Origin: Saccharothrix tamanrassetensis
Lineage (GTDB): Bacteria; Actinomycetota; Actinomycetes; Mycobacteriales; Pseudonocardiaceae
Assembly: GCF_014203665.1 (NCBI RefSeq)
Contig: NZ_JACHJN010000001.1
Coordinates: 1-64,000, forward strand
Direction: 5' to 3'
DNA: 64,000 bases
Part shown: piece by piece, positions 33,989 to 42,296 of the stretch
Position numbering within the stretch: position 1 is the stretch's first letter
How the letters are laid out: every line of letters begins with the position of its first letter
The notes under the pieces: generated by a model
What the model saw: only the letters and a program-made list of their open reading frames with translations
Told to the model about the DNA's origin: nothing
Database searches by the model: none
Translations under genes and position numbers: made by a program

Positions 33989-34372
33989 ATGAGCGCCCCC
34001 GACCCCGCACTGCGGGCATCCGACACCGAACGCGAGCACGTCGTCGCCGTCCTGCGCGACGCCGTCGGCGAAGGCCGCCTCACCCTCACCGAAGCCGAGG
34101 ACCGCATCGCCGCCGCCTACACCGCCGTCCACCGGGCCGACCTCGCGCCCCTGACCGCTGACCTGCCCCGGGCCGACCCGCCGGCCACCGCCGGCCTCGC
34201 CGCCACCGGACGCCCGGACCGACGACCGGACCGCCGGCGACCCCCGCTGCTGCCGGTAGTCGCAGTGCTGCTGGTCGTCGCCTGGATCGCCTCGCCGCTG
34301 CCGTTCCCCTGGCCGATCCTGCTCGTGGCGTTCCTCGTGCTGCGCCACCGCACCCGCCACCGCACGACCTGA
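33989..34372 (+). CDS. DUF1707 (SHOCT-like) membrane protein
   Basis: 127 residues. The N-terminal DUF1707 domain at about 7-57 (LRASDTEREHVVAVLRDAVGEGRLTLTEAEDRIAAAYTA) is typical of actinobacterial membrane-associated proteins. A basic linker RRPDRRR and one hydrophobic hairpin (LLPVVAVLLVVAWIA, then WPILLVAFLVL) follow. GGAGG lies nine bases before the ATG. Function unknown. Divergent from the pentapeptide protein. Confidence 0.9.
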   Translation: MSAPDPALRASDTEREHVVAVLRDAVGEGRLTLTEAEDRIAAAYTAVHRADLAPLTADLPRADPPATAGLAATGRPDRRPDRRRPPLLPVVAVLLVVAWIASPLPFPWPILLVAFLVLRHRTRHRTT

Positions 34373-34407
34373 CCACCGCCGGGCCCCGCCTGCCCTAAAG
34401 TTCGACC

Positions 34408-35790
34408 ATGGACCTGACCGACGCGTGCTTCGCGGGCGCCGCACGCCAAGCGGACCTGCTGCGAGCCGGTGACCTCACCTCCCGCGACCTGGTCGCGGAA
34501 TGCCTGCGCCGCATCGACCGGCACGACCGCGACCTCAACGCGTTCCGGCTGGTGTTCACCGACCGCGCCCGCGCCGAAGCCGAGCAGGCCGACGCCCGCC
34601 GCGCCCGCGGCGAGGACGCACCCCTGCTCGGCGTGCCCGTCGCGGTCAAGGAAGACCTCGCCCTGCACGGCCTGCCCACCACCGGCGGCACCGCCGGCGT
34701 CGACACACCGGCCGCCGCCGACGTCACCCTCGTGCGTCGGCTGCGCGACGCGGGCGCGATCGTCATCGGCCGCACCCGCATGCCCGAACTCGGCCTGTGG
34801 CCCTACACCGAGAGCAGCTGGGCCGGCCCCACCAGGAACCCGTGGTCGCGGGAGCACTCACCCGGCGGCTCCAGCGGGGGATCGGCCGCCGCCGTCGCCG
34901 CGGGCCTGGTCGGAGCCGCCATCGGCACCGACGGCGCGGGCTCCATCCGCATCCCGTCCGCCTGCACCGGGCTGTTCGGCCTCAAACCCCACCGCGACCA
35001 CGTCCCGCTCGACGAACCGGTGTGGACCGGCCTGGTCTGCGCCGGCCCCATCACCCGCCACGTCCGCGACGCCGCACTGCTGCTCGACGTCCTGGCCCCC
35101 GGCCACGAGCACACCGCCGCCGCCACCACCGACCCGCGACGCCTGCGCATCGCGGTGTCACTGCGGCCGTGGGGCCCGCCCGGCATCCCCATCAACGGCG
35201 AAGTCCGCGACGCCGTACTCGACACCGCCGGCCTGCTGGTCGACCTCGGGCACGACGTCACCCGCCTGGACCCGGAACTGCGCGAGATCACCGGCTCCAC
35301 CGCCTTCGCCGCCCGCTACCTGCACTGCGCCGCCATCAGCGAAGCCCGGCTCGACCACCCCGAACGCCTCGACCGCCGCACCCGCCACGCCGCCGCACTG
35401 GGCCGCGCGCTGCCCGCGGCGACCGTCCAGGCCGCACTGGATCAGCAGGAACCCCTCACCGCGCACGCCAACCGCGTGTTCACCGACCACGACCTGCTGC
35501 TCACCCCGGTGCTCACCCGGCCGCCGCTGCGCATCGCCGAATGGCGCCACCGCAGCGCCGTGCCCACCCTGCTCGCCGCCGCCCGCATGACCACGTTCCT
35601 GCACCTGTGGAACGTCACCGGCAACCCGGCGGCCGCGGTACCGGCAGGCCACACCCGCACCGGCCTGCCCCTGGCCGTGCAACTCGTCGGCGCACCCCAC
35701 GACGAGAACACCGTCCTCGCCGCGGCAGGCCAACTCGAACGGGCCCGCCCCTGGGCCGACCGCCGCCCACCCGCCTACGACACCCGCTGA
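34408..35790 (+). CDS. Amidase, amidase-signature family (second copy)
   Basis: 460 residues. Triad K81 (VAVKED), S155 (GGSSGGS) and S179 (GTDGAGSIRIPSA). The middle region TGLFGLKPHRDHVPLDE is typical. It shares only the family motifs with the amidase at 12547, so it is not a recent duplicate. No GatB/GatC in the vicinity, so a metabolic amidase of unknown substrate. It lies 35 bases after the DUF1707 gene on the same strand. Confidence 0.92.
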   Translation: MDLTDACFAGAARQADLLRAGDLTSRDLVAECLRRIDRHDRDLNAFRLVFTDRARAEAEQADARRARGEDAPLLGVPVAVKEDLALHGLPTTGGTAGVDTPAAADVTLVRRLRDAGAIVIGRTRMPELGLWPYTESSWAGPTRNPWSREHSPGGSSGGSAAAVAAGLVGAAIGTDGAGSIRIPSACTGLFGLKPHRDHVPLDEPVWTGLVCAGPITRHVRDAALLLDVLAPGHEHTAAATTDPRRLRIAVSLRPWGPPGIPINGEVRDAVLDTAGLLVDLGHDVTRLDPELREITGSTAFAARYLHCAAISEARLDHPERLDRRTRHAAALGRALPAATVQAALDQQEPLTAHANRVFTDHDLLLTPVLTRPPLRIAEWRHRSAVPTLLAAARMTTFLHLWNVTGNPAAAVPAGHTRTGLPLAVQLVGAPHDENTVLAAAGQLERARPWADRRPPAYDTR

Positions 35791-35903
35791 CCACCCCACG
35801 AGCCCGACGGACCTTCCGGCGACACGACGCCGCGCGGCGAACACGGCAGCGTCAGCGCCCCGGACCGGACACAACCCGGCCACCGCGACGCCACGACACA
35901 GCG

Positions 35904-35953
35904 GTCGCAGCCGTCACAGCGGTCGGTCGTCGCAGCCGTCACAGCAGTCGGTC
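35904..35953. repeat. Two tandem 25-bp repeats downstream of the second amidase
   Basis: The unit starts GTCGCAGCCGTCACAGC and ends GTCGGTC. The two copies differ at one base. The second copy runs into the stop codon of the leftward gene at 35952. A likely slippage duplication between convergent genes. Confidence 0.85.
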
Positions 35954-36770
35954 ACAGCCCGCGCGCCGCCAGCTCCTTCACCAGCACCCGCACCTCGTCC
36001 GACACCGACGCCCCACCCGCCAGCCGCGACTGCACCACCCGCCCCGACCACCCCAACCGCAGGCACTCGTCCACCGCCAGGTCCACCAACCGCCCCGCCG
36101 CACCACGCCCGCCGGTCGCCCGGATCCCGCGCCCCACCCACTCCAGCGCCTCCTGCGACCGCCCGGCGTCGCGCAACACCGTCGCCAGCTGCAGGTAGTG
36201 CCACCCCGACGACAGATCCCGCGCCAGCACCAGCACCTGCAGGTCAACGTCCCCGGTGTGCTCGGCCAGCTCCTCCATCACCCGCAGCAGCGCCCACCGC
36301 TCCCGGTCGTAGCGCCCCGGCTGCCCGAACCCGATCACCGGCAACCCGGAGAACCGCGCCACCGCCTCCGCCCGGTACCAGGCCAGCCCCGCCGCGCCCA
36401 ACGCCGCCGCGTACGGCGCCAACCGCACCTCCGGCGGCTCCGCGAACCCCGTCTGGAGGTGCAACAGCCACCGCGCCAACGACTCCGGCGCCGGCGGATC
36501 CGACCCGCAGGCCACCGCGTGCAGGTCCAGCACCCGGTCCACCAGCCCGGCAAACGCCGCCCGATGGCCCCGATCCGCCCCCGCCGCCACCAGCAGCTCC
36601 GCGACCTGCTCGGTTACCCGCCGCGACCCCGCACCGGCCGACACCACCCCGGACAGGTCCGCCACGGCCGACGCCACCCCGTCCCACCGCCGGGACCACG
36701 AGACATCGGAGCGATCCAGCCAGAACTTCACTCGATCGGGTAACGGATGCACCGATACATCCAACCGCAC
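35952..36770 (-). CDS. Uncharacterised helical-repeat protein (DUF6880/SWIM-associated type)
   Basis: 272 residues, GTG start. The protein is almost all helical with no membrane segment. Segments such as LARWLLHLQTGF, RERWALLRVMEELAEHTGDVDLQVLVLARDLSSGWHYLQLATVLRDAGR and EALEWVGRGIRATGGRG resemble the C-terminal helical repeats of actinomycete DUF6880/SWIM zinc-finger proteins. The zinc finger itself is missing, so this may be a shortened form. Function unknown. Convergent with the amidase. Confidence 0.6.
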   Translation of the reverse strand: MRLDVSVHPLPDRVKFWLDRSDVSWSRRWDGVASAVADLSGVVSAGAGSRRVTEQVAELLVAAGADRGHRAAFAGLVDRVLDLHAVACGSDPPAPESLARWLLHLQTGFAEPPEVRLAPYAAALGAAGLAWYRAEAVARFSGLPVIGFGQPGRYDRERWALLRVMEELAEHTGDVDLQVLVLARDLSSGWHYLQLATVLRDAGRSQEALEWVGRGIRATGGRGAAGRLVDLAVDECLRLGWSGRVVQSRLAGGASVSDEVRVLVKELAARGL

Positions 36771-36891
36771 CCCCTACCGTCCCAGCGATGCTCCACCCCG
36801 GTGCGCCACTGTGACGGTCATTGCCGAACGCAATGGGGGTGATCAACCGGACACCGGCCGATCGCCCCCGAACCCGGACAACGGTGGGGAA

Positions 36892-38154
36892 CTACTCGTG
36901 CGACGAACGCGGCGGCTCCGTGCCCGGCGCGCCACCCGCAGCGCCACCCCCGGCGGGATCGGCCACGAGATCCACCTCGCCACCCGCGACCGCGCCCGGC
37001 AGCCCCGGCCGCTCGGCCGACTCCGACAACGCCTGCCGGGCCGAGTCCAACGGACCCGGCACCTCCTTGCGCGCCACCGCCTCCGCCGCCCGCACGGCCT
37101 CGGCCACCGCCGGGTCGGGCGCGGTGTCGAACCAGTCCGCCACCGACGCGTCGTCCTCCTCCGGCGTCGAGGTGCGCGGCTCCTCGGCCGGCGGCTCGTA
37201 GCGGAACACCCCGTCCTCGCCCGGCGCGCCCAGCATCCGCGCGAAACCCTCCAGCGCCTTGCCGTAGTCCGACGGGATCAGCCACACCTTGTTCGCATCG
37301 CCCTGCGCCATCTGCGGCAGCGTCTGGAGGTACTGGTAGGCCAGCACCTCCGGCGTCGGCTTGCCCGCCTTGATCGCCGCGAACACCTTCTCGATCGCCT
37401 TCGCCTGGCCCTGCGCCTGCAGGTAGCGGGCCGCCCGCTCACCCTGCGCCCGCAGGATCCGCGACTGCCGCTCCGCCTCGGCGGACAGGATCGCCGCCTG
37501 CTTGGCGCCCTCCGCGGACAGGATCGCGGCCTGCTTCTGGCCCTCGGCCGACTTGATCGCCGACTCCCGCTGGCCCTCCGCGTTGAGGATCATGGCGCGC
37601 TTCTCCCGGTCCGCGCGCATCTGCTTCTCCATCGAGTCCTGGATCGACGGCGGCGGGTCGATCGCCTTGAGCTCCACCCGCGCCACCCGGATGCCCCACC
37701 GGCCGGTCGCCTCGTCCAGCACGCCCCGCAGCTGGTTGTTGATCTGGTCGCGGGAGGTCAGCGTCTCCTCCAGGCTCATCCCGCCCACCAGGTTGCGCAG
37801 CGTCGTGGTCGCCAGCTGCTCCACACCCACGATGTAGTTGGAGATCTCGTACACCGCCGCGCGCGGATCGGTCACCTGGAAGTACACGACGGTGTCGATC
37901 GACACCGTCAGGTTGTCCTGGGTGATCACCGGCTGCGGCGGGAACGACACCACCTGCTCGCGCAGGTCGATGCGCGCCCGCACCCGGTCGAAGAACGGCA
38001 CCAGGATGTTCAGCCCCGGCGCCGCCGTCGTGCGGTAGCGGCCCAGCCGCTCGATCACCGCGGCCGTCGCCTGCGGGATCACCAGCACCGACTTGACCGC
38101 GACGATCAGCACGAACAGCACCAGGACCGCGACGACGATCAGCGTGGTGGTCAA
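36892..38154 (-). CDS. SPFH/Band-7 (stomatin-like) membrane protein
   Basis: 420 residues. N-terminal membrane helix LIVVAVLVLFVLIVAVKSVLV, SPFH domain at about 25-190 (RLGRYRTTAAPGLNILVPFFDRV, SIDTVVYFQVTDPRAAVYEI), then a coiled coil of AEGQ/AEGA-type heptads (AILSAEGAKQAAILSAEAERQ) and a proline/acidic, low-complexity tail of about 90 residues. Forms oligomers that organise membrane domains or control proteases. TTG start preceded by GGAGGGG. The NfeD gene lies 21 bp upstream; the two are a classical partner pair. Confidence 0.93.
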   Translation of the reverse strand: MTTTLIVVAVLVLFVLIVAVKSVLVIPQATAAVIERLGRYRTTAAPGLNILVPFFDRVRARIDLREQVVSFPPQPVITQDNLTVSIDTVVYFQVTDPRAAVYEISNYIVGVEQLATTTLRNLVGGMSLEETLTSRDQINNQLRGVLDEATGRWGIRVARVELKAIDPPPSIQDSMEKQMRADREKRAMILNAEGQRESAIKSAEGQKQAAILSAEGAKQAAILSAEAERQSRILRAQGERAARYLQAQGQAKAIEKVFAAIKAGKPTPEVLAYQYLQTLPQMAQGDANKVWLIPSDYGKALEGFARMLGAPGEDGVFRYEPPAEEPRTSTPEEDDASVADWFDTAPDPAVAEAVRAAEAVARKEVPGPLDSARQALSESAERPGLPGAVAGGEVDLVADPAGGGAAGGAPGTEPPRSSHE

Positions 38155-38175
38155 CTCTTCCGCCCCTCCGACACC

Positions 38176-38601
38176 TCAGGACCCGGACAGCACCACGGCG
38201 GTCGCGCCCGAGATCTCCACAACAGTCACTTCCGCACCGGGTTCGATGACCGCGTGGTCGATCGACCGCGCCGACCACACCTCGCCACCGATGCGCACCC
38301 TACCGCCGTGCCCGTCCACAGTGGACACCACGACCGCCGTGCTGCCCGGCAGCGCGTCCACACCCGACCGGTGCCCCAACCCGGACTCCAGGCGCCGCTT
38401 CAACACCGGCCGCGCACCGACCACCAGGCCCAGCGCCAGCACCGCGAACGCCGCCGCGCCGAGCACCGCGTCCGCGCCCAGCGCGGAGGCACCCGCCGCG
38501 CCCAGCGCCGCCAACCCCAGCATGACCAGCACGAAATCGCCGGACAGGATCTCGGCCGCCACCAGGACGACACCGAGGATCAACCAGATCAACGCGGCCA
38601 C
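38176..38601 (-). CDS. NfeD-like membrane protein
   Basis: 141 residues. Two or three hydrophobic helices in the first 70 residues (LIWLILGVVLVAAEILSG, then AAFAVLALGLVVGA), followed by the OB-fold soluble domain at about 80-140 (ALPGSTAVVVSTVDGHGGRVRIGGEVWSAR). The short, protease-less NfeD1b class that pairs with stomatin-like SPFH proteins. GTG start. Cotranscribed with the SPFH gene. Confidence 0.92.
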   Translation of the reverse strand: MAALIWLILGVVLVAAEILSGDFVLVMLGLAALGAAGASALGADAVLGAAAFAVLALGLVVGARPVLKRRLESGLGHRSGVDALPGSTAVVVSTVDGHGGRVRIGGEVWSARSIDHAVIEPGAEVTVVEISGATAVVLSGS

Positions 38602-38640
38602 GGGTCCATCCTCGCACCAAAGCGGCCCGCGAAACCCGTT

Positions 38641-39453
38641 TCACCCCGACTCCGGTTCCGTCACGAAGTCGATCAGCCGCTCCACCGCACCGATCAGTGG
38701 CGTCTCCAGGTCCCGGAACCCCCGCACCGCGGCCAGCACCCGCTGCCACCCCTGGTAGGTCTCGCCCCAGCCCAACGCCTCGCACACGCCTTCCTTCCAC
38801 GGCACCCCGCGCGGCACCACCGGCCACGCGGCGATCCCCACCGACGACGGCTTCACCGCCTGCCAGACGTCCACGTACGGGTGGCCGGTGACCAGGACGT
38901 GCTCGTCGTGGACGTCGGCCACCAGCCGGGACTCCTTGCTGCCCGCCACCAGGTGGTCCACCAGCACCCCCAGCCGCCGCCCGGGGCCGGTGCCGAACGC
39001 CGCGATCCGCCCGGCCAGCACGTCCACCCCGTCCAGCGGCTCCACCACGACACCCTCGACCCGCAGGTCGTGGCCCCACACCCGCTCCACCAGCTCGGCG
39101 TCGTGCAGGCCCTCCACCCAGATCCGGCTGTCCCTGGCGGTGCGCGCCCGCAGCCCCCGCACCGCCACCGAGCCCGACGCCGACACCGCGCGCGTCGCGA
39201 CCCGCCCGGCGACCGGCCTGACCAGCGTCACCGGCCTGCCCTCGAGCAGGAACCCGGCGGGCCGCAGCGGGAACAGCCGCTCCCGGCCGTGCCGGTCCTC
39301 CAGCACCACCCGGCCGTGCTCGAACCGCACCACCGCGCCGCAGAACCCCGACGCCGGGTCCTCCACCACCAGGCCGGGCTCGGCCGCCACCTCCGCCACC
39401 TCGCGCCGCTTCGGCCCGGCCAGCACGTCCCGGTCGTAGTCCTGTGATCGCAC
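38641..39453 (-). CDS. DUF3097 family protein
   Basis: 270 residues. Matches the conserved actinobacterial family: DYDRDVLAGPKRREVAEV at the start, GFCGAVVRFE, SRIWVEGLHDAELVERVWG, GVVVEPLDGVDVLAGRI, GRRLGVLVDHLVAGSKE and VLVTGHPYVDVWQAVKP. The middle region resembles a TOPRIM-like fold (E in VEGLHDAEL, DHL), suggesting nucleic-acid action, but the function is not established. GTG start at 39453. Separate from the upstream kinase gene by 19 bp. Confidence 0.9.
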   Translation of the reverse strand: MRSQDYDRDVLAGPKRREVAEVAAEPGLVVEDPASGFCGAVVRFEHGRVVLEDRHGRERLFPLRPAGFLLEGRPVTLVRPVAGRVATRAVSASGSVAVRGLRARTARDSRIWVEGLHDAELVERVWGHDLRVEGVVVEPLDGVDVLAGRIAAFGTGPGRRLGVLVDHLVAGSKESRLVADVHDEHVLVTGHPYVDVWQAVKPSSVGIAAWPVVPRGVPWKEGVCEALGWGETYQGWQRVLAAVRGFRDLETPLIGAVERLIDFVTEPESG

Positions 39454-39472
39454 GACCGACGACGCTAGCCGC

Positions 39473-40264
39473 TCACCCGGTCGGATGACCCGCAGGCACG
39501 CCGGGGTCCGTCTCGCGGCCGGGGAAGAACACCGAGAACGCCGCGCACCACGCGGCCAGCCGGTCGCCGTCCACCGCGGCCGACATCGCCTCGATCCCGG
39601 TCGCCAGGTCCGGGGCCGCGAACGCGAAGTCGACCGCGTCCGCCGCCGCGTCCCCGACGCACGGCCGGGGGTCGATCGCCACCAGCCCCCGCGCGCCCGC
39701 GTCCAGCACGTTGCCCGGGTGCAGGTCGCCGTGCAGCAGCACCTGCGGCACCCGGTCGCGCGCCAACCCCGCCGCCGCCGCGTGGGCCGCCGAGTAGTCG
39801 CCCGGACGGCGCCGCGCCAGCAGCGGGAACAGGAAGTCCACCCGCTCGGCCAACGACGGGAACCCTCGCGGAGGCGGGATGTGCAGGGCCCGCAGCACGC
39901 CCAGCATCCCCGGCACGTCGTACACCGCCGACGTCCCCGGCTCCAGCCCCTCCAGCAGCAGCACACCCGCCGGCAGGTCCGCCTCCACCACCCGCACCGT
40001 CCGCGGCGAGGGCTCCCACGCCCGCAACGCGTCGTGCTCCTGCACCGCCAGTTCCGGCTCCGGCGTCAGCTTGAGCACCACAGGTGTGGTGCCCCGTGTG
40101 CACAGCAGCGTGTGCGACGTGCCGCCGGTCAGCTCCCGGACCGGCTCCAAGCCCCACCGCGCGCACAGCGACGACACCAGCGCGGGCAGCGCCTCGACCC
40201 ACGTCACGACCCCCGGCCCGAACCGGGTCACCAACCTCGCGTTCACCCCGGCCCCCAGATACAT
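39473..40264 (-). CDS. Aminoglycoside/hydroxyurea-kinase-like phosphotransferase (APH(6) type)
   Basis: 263 residues. Kinase-fold family of streptomycin 6-kinases and hydroxyurea kinase: catalytic loop LLHGDLHPGNVLDAG, metal site VAIDPRPCVGDAAADAVDF, and the N-lobe GGTSHTLLCTRGTTPVVLKL. Probably inactivates an antibiotic or phosphorylates a small metabolite. Whether it confers resistance cannot be told. ATG at 40264 (MYLGAG). Lies between DUF3097 and GNAT genes, all leftward. Confidence 0.85.
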   Translation of the reverse strand: MYLGAGVNARLVTRFGPGVVTWVEALPALVSSLCARWGLEPVRELTGGTSHTLLCTRGTTPVVLKLTPEPELAVQEHDALRAWEPSPRTVRVVEADLPAGVLLLEGLEPGTSAVYDVPGMLGVLRALHIPPPRGFPSLAERVDFLFPLLARRRPGDYSAAHAAAAGLARDRVPQVLLHGDLHPGNVLDAGARGLVAIDPRPCVGDAAADAVDFAFAAPDLATGIEAMSAAVDGDRLAAWCAAFSVFFPGRETDPGVPAGHPTG

Positions 40265-40312
40265 CCCACTCGGACACCTACCACCCGGACCACACCCCGC
40301 CCGGGACATGTC

Positions 40313-40789
40313 TCAGGCGTCCAGGCGCAGGATGAACTCCTCGACCTCCTCGCCGCGGCCCTCGGCGAAACCCACGTCCTCGCCCACCGCGACGAACCCG
40401 CACTTGTCCAACACCCGCAGCGAACCCACGTTGTCCACGGCCGCCCGCGCGTACAGCGGCCGCACCGGGTCCGACGCCAGGTACGCCTGCAACGCCGCGG
40501 TGGCCAGCCCCAGCCCCCAGAACGCCCGGTCGATCCAGTACGTCACCTCCGGCTCGCCGAACTGGGTGAACCGCGCCACGTGCCCCACGACCCGCCCGTC
40601 GAACTCGATCGTCCGGGCCACCACCGCGTCGTCGGCCAGGATCCGCGCCCACCGCACCAGGAACGCCGCCCGGTCGGTCGGATCGGCCGCGCCGAAGGCG
40701 GCCATGCGGTTGGCCTCCGGGTCGAGCTGGTGCTCGAAGAACACCGGCACGTCGGCCTCGGTCACCTCGCGGAGTCGGACGATGCTCAC
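40313..40789 (-). CDS. GNAT family N-acetyltransferase
   Basis: 158 residues, one acetyltransferase domain: LREVTEADVPVFFEHQLDPEANRMAAF at the N-terminus, acetyl-CoA-binding segment YWIDRAFWGLGLATAALQAYL, and SLRVLDKCGFVAVGE (RimJ/RimL-like). Substrate unknown. Its start is 19 bases from the end of the SCO1664-family gene. Confidence 0.9.
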   Translation of the reverse strand: MSIVRLREVTEADVPVFFEHQLDPEANRMAAFGAADPTDRAAFLVRWARILADDAVVARTIEFDGRVVGHVARFTQFGEPEVTYWIDRAFWGLGLATAALQAYLASDPVRPLYARAAVDNVGSLRVLDKCGFVAVGEDVGFAEGRGEEVEEFILRLDA

Positions 40790-40808
40790 GCGACCGATTA
40801 GACCACTG

Positions 40809-41603
40809 TCAGAACGCCGGCCACGGTATTGCCGGCCAGTCGTCGGACGGTCGGGGGAACACCCCGGCCGCCAGCAGCTTGTCCACCCGCTCCGCCAGCG
40901 TGCGCACCTCCGCGCGCGTCAGGTGCTCGTGCAGCGACTCGCCCAACGCGCCCTCCAGCCCCGAGCGCAGCCGCCGCAGCGACTCCACCGCCTCGCCCGG
41001 CAGCCGCTCGCCCAGCCAACCCCACAGCACGGTGCGCAGCTTGTCCTCGGAGTGCAGGCAGATCCCGTGGTCCACCCCGTACACCGCGCCGTCCGCGGCG
41101 TGCAGCACGTGCCCGCCCTTGCGGTCGGCGTTGTTGACCACCGCGTCGAACGCCGCCATCAACCGCACCCTGGGGTGGTCGGCGTGCACCAGCACCGCCG
41201 GTTCGCCGAACCGGTCGTGCGCGCGCAGCACCGGACGCCACCCCGGCCGCACCCGGTCCACCGGCACGATGTCCACCAGGTCGTCGTCCTCCCGGGTGTC
41301 CACCCACAGCTGCACCATGCCCGACCCGAACGGGCCCGCGCGCAGCACCGTCGGCGGCACCAGGTCGAACCCGGCCGCCTCCGACACCAGGTAGGCGGCC
41401 ACCTCGCGGCCGGCCAGCGTGCCGTCGGGGAAGTCCCACAGCGGGCGCTCGCCGCGCACCGGCTTGTACACGCACTGCGCGGCCACCCCGTCCAGGGTGA
41501 TCCCGCAGAACAGCGTCGCGTTGGACGCGTCGACCAGCCTGCCCTCGACCTCTATCCGGCCGCGCCGGAGCAGGTCCAGCACACCCTCGTCCGCGGGCCC
41601 CAC
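40809..41603 (-). CDS. SCO1664 family protein (PI3/4-kinase-like fold)
   Basis: 264 residues. Conserved actinobacterial family: the first part GRIEVEGRLVDASNATLFC, then CVYKPVRGERPLWDFPDGTLAGREVAAYLV (a Lys-containing ATP-site-like segment), FDAVVNNADRKGGHVLHA (catalytic-loop-like, N-N-A-D-R-K) and VDHGICLH. Likely an atypical kinase; substrate unknown. It is usually encoded with DUF3090 and a phosphomutase-like gene; here only DUF3090 is next to it (7 bp). Confidence 0.9.
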   Translation of the reverse strand: MGPADEGVLDLLRRGRIEVEGRLVDASNATLFCGITLDGVAAQCVYKPVRGERPLWDFPDGTLAGREVAAYLVSEAAGFDLVPPTVLRAGPFGSGMVQLWVDTREDDDLVDIVPVDRVRPGWRPVLRAHDRFGEPAVLVHADHPRVRLMAAFDAVVNNADRKGGHVLHAADGAVYGVDHGICLHSEDKLRTVLWGWLGERLPGEAVESLRRLRSGLEGALGESLHEHLTRAEVRTLAERVDKLLAAGVFPRPSDDWPAIPWPAF

Positions 41604-41610
41604 CCTCGGG

Positions 41611-42177
41611 TCAGCCTTCGTCCGAACGCCGGTAGCCGTTCTGCCGCGGGCACACGTGCCCCGCCGGGTCCAGCGGCTCCGCGCACAGCGGGCACGGCTT
41701 GCGGCCCGCCCGCACCACCCGGTCGGCGCGCTCGGCGAACGCCCGCGCCTCCACCGGGCTCAGGAACACCCGGACCGCGTCGGGCCCCTCCTCGGTGTCG
41801 TCGAGGACCACCGCCTCGTCGACCTCCTCCTCGGTGATCGCGAGCAGTTCGATGACCACCGCCCGGGACTCGGCGTCCCAGCCCAGCCCCATCGTGCCGA
41901 CCTTGAACTCCTCCTCGACCGGCACCGTCAGGGGTTCGGTGTCCCGGAGGTCGTCGGGTACCGCCTCGGGGACGTCCGCGCCGAACCGCCGGTGCACCTC
42001 CTCCAGCAGCGAGCCGATGCGTTCGGCGAGTACGGCGACCTGTTGCTTCTCCAGCGCCACGCTGACCAGCCGGGCCTCCTCGGAGGCCTGGAGGTAGAAC
42101 GTGCGCTCGCCAGGCTCCCCGACTGTCCCGGCGACGAACCGGTCGGGCTGGCGGAATACGTGGATGACGCGTGCCAT
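41611..42177 (-). CDS. DUF3090 family protein
   Basis: 188 residues. Matches the family closely: MARVIHVFRQPDRFVAGTVGEPGERTFYLQA, then an acidic middle, and a C-terminal zinc-ribbon-like pair KPCPLCAEPLDPAGHVCPRQNGYRR. Function unknown; conserved partner of the SCO1664-family protein. ATG at 42177. First gene of a leftward run that includes SCO1664, GNAT and the kinase. Confidence 0.92.
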   Translation of the reverse strand: MARVIHVFRQPDRFVAGTVGEPGERTFYLQASEEARLVSVALEKQQVAVLAERIGSLLEEVHRRFGADVPEAVPDDLRDTEPLTVPVEEEFKVGTMGLGWDAESRAVVIELLAITEEEVDEAVVLDDTEEGPDAVRVFLSPVEARAFAERADRVVRAGRKPCPLCAEPLDPAGHVCPRQNGYRRSDEG

Positions 42178-42282
42178 GACACCTGCGACCCTAGGCCACG
42201 CGGACAAGATCGGCAGCCCTCCCCCTGCTTTTCCGTCATCTGTGGAGGCGTGCGGCGCGGGCCCGCGCGGCGGGCCTGCCGC

Positions 42283-42296
42283 TAGGGTCGCGTGCG
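42283..42296 (+). promoter_or_regulatory. Leaderless promoter of the S9/S66 peptidase operon
   Basis: TAGGGT at 42283-42288 is a -10 element of the type common in high-GC actinomycetes, and the first GTG (42296) lies seven bases after it. No ribosome site precedes the start, which agrees with a leaderless transcript. Confidence 0.55.

Noticed and set aside
35904-35953. 25-bp tandem repeat as an operator pair
   Set aside because: It lies between two gene 3' ends, where no promoter is expected; slippage duplication explains it.
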